From assembly GCF_003054055.1 (NCBI RefSeq), contig NZ_QBKI01000009.1:154473-218472 (forward strand): a stretch of 64,000 bases of DNA, in the 5' to 3' direction. The translations under genes and the position numbers were made by a program. Position 1 is the first letter of the stretch. The number at the start of each line of letters is the position of its first letter. Shown piece after piece: positions 61,584 through 64,000 of this stretch. Origin of the DNA: Pontibacter mucosus (GTDB taxonomy: Bacteria; Bacteroidota; Bacteroidia; Cytophagales; Hymenobacteraceae). The notes below the pieces were generated by a model, which was given only the letters and a program-made list of their open reading frames with translations, did no database searches and had not been told where the DNA came from.

Positions 61584-63719
61584 TCACCGCACGAAAGCCA
61601 TCGCCACCCCGCCGTCTACATTAAGCACATTGCCTGTGGATTTGCTGAGCAAACCGCCCACAAAGGCAAAACAGGCGTTGGCAATGTCCTCGGGTAGTAT
61701 GACCTGCCCGAGCAGGGTGCGCTTGGCGTAGAAAGCAGGCAGTTCCTCTACCGTGATGCCATAGGCTTTGGCGCGGCCCTCGGCCCAGCCGCCAGCCCAG
61801 ATGTTACTTTCGCTGATCACCGCATCCGGGTTCACCACGTTTACGCGTATGCCATCGCCTCCCAACTCAGCAGCATTCAGTCTGCTCAGGTGCAGCTGTG
61901 CGGCCTTCGCAGAGCCATAGCCCGTGTTGTTCGGACCAGACACCAGCGCGTTCTTACTCACAATGTTGAGCACATCGCCTCCGGTTGCCTGTCTGCGCAT
62001 GACGTCCACGGCGGCCTGCGTTACCAGGAACTGTCCCTTTACCAGCACTTCGTACAGCAGGTCCCAATCTTTCTCGGTGTGATCTTCCAGAGGCTTCGAT
62101 ATGGAAAGGCCGGCGTTGTTCACGAGGATATCGACCCCTCCAAACGCCAGTGCAGCTGTTTGGAAGGTCTCCTGTATTTGCTCCCGCCTGGTTACGTCCA
62201 GCACAACCGTAGTATAGGCATCCTTGCCATAGGCTGACCTGAACTCCTCCCCTGCCCCTTGCAGGCGCGCCTCGTTCATATCGTTGAGGATGACCACGGC
62301 CCCCTCCTCCACAAATTTCCTGGCAATAGCTTTCCCAATGCCACCAGCACTGCCTGTTACCAAGGCTATTTTTCCGGAGAGCGGCTTTGGCTTTGGCATG
62401 CGCTGCAGCTTGGCCTCCTCCAGTAGCCAATATTCGATGTCAAAAGCTTCCTGCCGCGGCAGCGAGGTGTATGTTGAAATAGCCTCTGCCCCTCTCATGA
62501 CATTGATGGCATTGATGTAAAACTCAGAGGCGACACGAGCCGTCTGTTTGTCTTTGGCAAAGGCAAAAAGTCCCACGCCCGGGTAAAGTATAATCACCGG
62601 GTTCCGGTCACGGATGGGCGGGCTGTCCGGATGCCTGTGCTTTTCATAATAGTTGGTGTACATCCGGCGGTATCCCTCAAAGGCCGGCTTGAGCTTCTCT
62701 TGCACCACCCTGAAGTCCGACAAATCCTCACCTGGCTTAAGGTCCAGGACCAGGGGACTGATCTTGGTGCGCAGGAAATGGTCCGGGCAGCTGGTACCCA
62801 TCGGGGCCAGCCTCTCCAGGTCGTTGGAATTAATGAATTCCAGCACGCGGGGATCATCGGTAAAATGGCCGACCATGTGACGCTCACTGGAGCACAGTCC
62901 GCGCAGCACAGGGGCAAGCGCCGCCGCCTGTTTTCTTCTGTCTGCTTCCGCCAGGCTCTGTATCCTGGCTCCCCCGAAAACAGGTTTTCCCTGAGCGCTG
63001 TGCCGCTCCAGGTAGGCGGCACAGCGCTCAACGACCTCCAGCGTGTTGATATAACTTTCATAGGCCGTATCACCCCAGGTAAACAGGCCATGCGAACCCA
63101 GCATGATGCCCCTGATGCCCGGGTTCTCCTCCAGGCACTGGCGCAGCCTTACCCCCAGGTCAAACCCCGGTCGCTGCCAATCTACCCATCCGATACTTCC
63201 CCTAAACAGTTCCTCAGTGATGGTTTTACCGTCTCTGGAGGCCGCGATGGCAATAGCCGCATCAGGGTGCAGGTGGTCGATATGCCTGAATGGAAGAAGC
63301 CCATGCAAAGGCGTGTCAATCGAGGGCGCCTTTGACTCCAGATCGAAAAGGCAGTGGTTAAAGAGCGCTACCATCTCGTCTTCATGCGCCTTTCCAGGGT
63401 ACACCTTCCTCAGGCTTCTGAGCCGGTCCACGTACAGTGCCGCCAGGCCGCTGCGCGTCAGGGTGCCCAGGTCTCCGCCGGAGCCCTTTACCCACATCAC
63501 CTCCGACTCCTCCCCTGTTAAAGGGTCCCGGGCCATGGCCTTGCAGGAGGTATTCCCCCCACCATAGTTCGTCAGCCGCAGGTCTGCGCCCAGCAAGTTG
63601 GACCGGTAGATCAGCAGAGCTACCTCATCCCCGGCCAGGCGGGCCGCAGCTTCCTCATCCCATAGATAGCTTACATGCTCAAAAGAGGTGTTCGCAGTTA
63701 GTTCAGACATATGCTTCAT
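61584..63719 (-). CDS. rhaD: Bifunctional rhamnulose-1-phosphate aldolase / alcohol dehydrogenase
   Basis: About 711 residues from the ATG at 63719 (MKHMSELTANTSFEHVSYLWDEE). The N-terminal part (about 20-390) is class II aldolase/adducin: NLLGADLRLTNYGGGNTSCK, VMWVKGSGGDLGTL, and IAIAASRDGKT for the zinc-binding region. The C-terminal 250 residues form a short-chain dehydrogenase: GKIALVTGSAGGIGKAIARKF (nucleotide-binding), LVNNAGLSISKP, and the catalytic Tyr-x-x-x-Lys in YGSAKAAQLHLSRLNAAELG. It splits rhamnulose-1-phosphate to DHAP and lactaldehyde and oxidises or reduces the lactaldehyde. A longer start at 63779 adds a Pro/Arg stretch unlike the family. Confidence 0.9.
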   Translation of the reverse strand: MKHMSELTANTSFEHVSYLWDEEAAARLAGDEVALLIYRSNLLGADLRLTNYGGGNTSCKAMARDPLTGEESEVMWVKGSGGDLGTLTRSGLAALYVDRLRSLRKVYPGKAHEDEMVALFNHCLFDLESKAPSIDTPLHGLLPFRHIDHLHPDAAIAIAASRDGKTITEELFRGSIGWVDWQRPGFDLGVRLRQCLEENPGIRGIMLGSHGLFTWGDTAYESYINTLEVVERCAAYLERHSAQGKPVFGGARIQSLAEADRRKQAAALAPVLRGLCSSERHMVGHFTDDPRVLEFINSNDLERLAPMGTSCPDHFLRTKISPLVLDLKPGEDLSDFRVVQEKLKPAFEGYRRMYTNYYEKHRHPDSPPIRDRNPVIILYPGVGLFAFAKDKQTARVASEFYINAINVMRGAEAISTYTSLPRQEAFDIEYWLLEEAKLQRMPKPKPLSGKIALVTGSAGGIGKAIARKFVEEGAVVILNDMNEARLQGAGEEFRSAYGKDAYTTVVLDVTRREQIQETFQTAALAFGGVDILVNNAGLSISKPLEDHTEKDWDLLYEVLVKGQFLVTQAAVDVMRRQATGGDVLNIVSKNALVSGPNNTGYGSAKAAQLHLSRLNAAELGGDGIRVNVVNPDAVISESNIWAGGWAEGRAKAYGITVEELPAFYAKRTLLGQVILPEDIANACFAFVGGLLSKSTGNVLNVDGGVAMAFVR

Positions 63720-63808
63720 ATATGTATCGTTTGGCTTCCCTGGATGGCAGTCATGCCTGCTTAACCTTTCGGGCGGCATTCTTTTGTGAAGCCTGTTTTA
63801 GCTCATTT

Positions 63809-64000
63809 TTACAGATTTCCCTTCTTCATCTCGCTCACGGCATAGTCGGCGGCGCGGGCCGTCAGGGCCATGTAGGTGAGCGAGGGGTTCTGGGTGGAAG
63901 TGGAAGTCATGCAGGCGCCATCCGTCACGAACACGTTCTTGCAGGCGTGCAGCTGGTTATACTTGTTCAGCAGCGAGGTCTTCGGGTCGTGGCCCATCCG
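63809..64000 (-). CDS. GMC-family oxidoreductase, C-terminal end, cut by window edge
   Basis: The minus frame is open from the right edge to the stop at 63809. It reads as the C-terminal 64 residues of a glucose-methanol-choline oxidoreductase: [51 protein letters not shown] is the family end with the catalytic-region Asn/His replaced as in the Bacteroidota type. It is upstream of the rhamnose aldolase gene on the same strand, so it may oxidise the sugar or a side product. Partial. Confidence 0.85.
   Translation of the reverse strand, partial: RMGHDPKTSLLNKYNQLHACKNVFVTDGACMTSTSTQNPSLTYMALTARAADYAVSEMKKGNL

Overview
The window suggests a GC-rich member of the Bacteroidota, probably Cytophagales/Hymenobacteraceae. 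The reasons are three: two SusC/SusD pairs, a sigma/FecR cascade, and a CTnDOT-type conjugation module (TraE, F, G, J, K, M, N with RteC). The genus is an inference, since no rRNA or other marker is present. No tRNA, rRNA, CRISPR array or complete insertion sequence was seen.

Layout. (1) 1-3.8 kb: the edge of a DMT transporter, a decayed zinc-metallopeptidase gene, then a compact AT-rich minus-strand group made of a zinc-ribbon membrane protein, a small Gly/Ala-rich secreted peptide, a SpoIIM-family protein and a polytopic membrane protein. This group resembles a bacteriocin-type peptide locus and is the best candidate for an undescribed system. An XRE regulator lies next to it. (2) 4.5-17.5 kb: a thiol-redox and outer-membrane uptake cluster. 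It holds a TlpA-DUF3738 fusion, SusC, SusD, a stand-alone DsbD alpha domain and a full DsbD on the plus strand. On the minus strand are a DUF6520-like small protein, a MauE/DoxX protein, a Crp-like regulator and a Thr-rich RiPP-precursor-like peptide. A LytS/LytR-type two-component pair follows. (3) 17.9-27.3 kb: a polysaccharide-utilisation locus on the minus strand with ECF sigma factor, FecR anti-sigma factor, STN-containing SusC, SusD, a BACON-like lipoprotein and a sulfatase. (4) 27.8-58.2 kb: an integrative conjugative element. It begins with RadC and ArdC. AT-rich cargo (29.5-40.4 kb) follows, with CatB acetyltransferase, DNA-alkylation repair proteins (AlkB, Ada-type zinc protein, 2OG-Fe oxygenase, Ada/Ogt), a reductase, and several frameshifted genes. 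Then come replication/maintenance genes, mobilisation genes (MobA/MobB/coupling protein), RteC and the tra operon. No integrase is visible. (5) 58.8-64 kb: L-rhamnose catabolism on the minus strand (GMC oxidoreductase edge, aldolase/dehydrogenase, isomerase, kinase).

How it fits together. The sulfatase locus and the rhamnose genes share a strand and flank the element, so the element may have split a locus for a sulfated, rhamnose-containing glycan such as ulvan; this is inference. The 4.5-17.5 kb cluster looks like a periplasmic electron-relay and uptake unit: DsbD passes electrons across the membrane, TlpA and MauE handle thiols, and SusCD imports or exchanges an unknown ligand. The conjugation module is nearly complete as a transfer machine, but it lacks the recombinase needed to excise.
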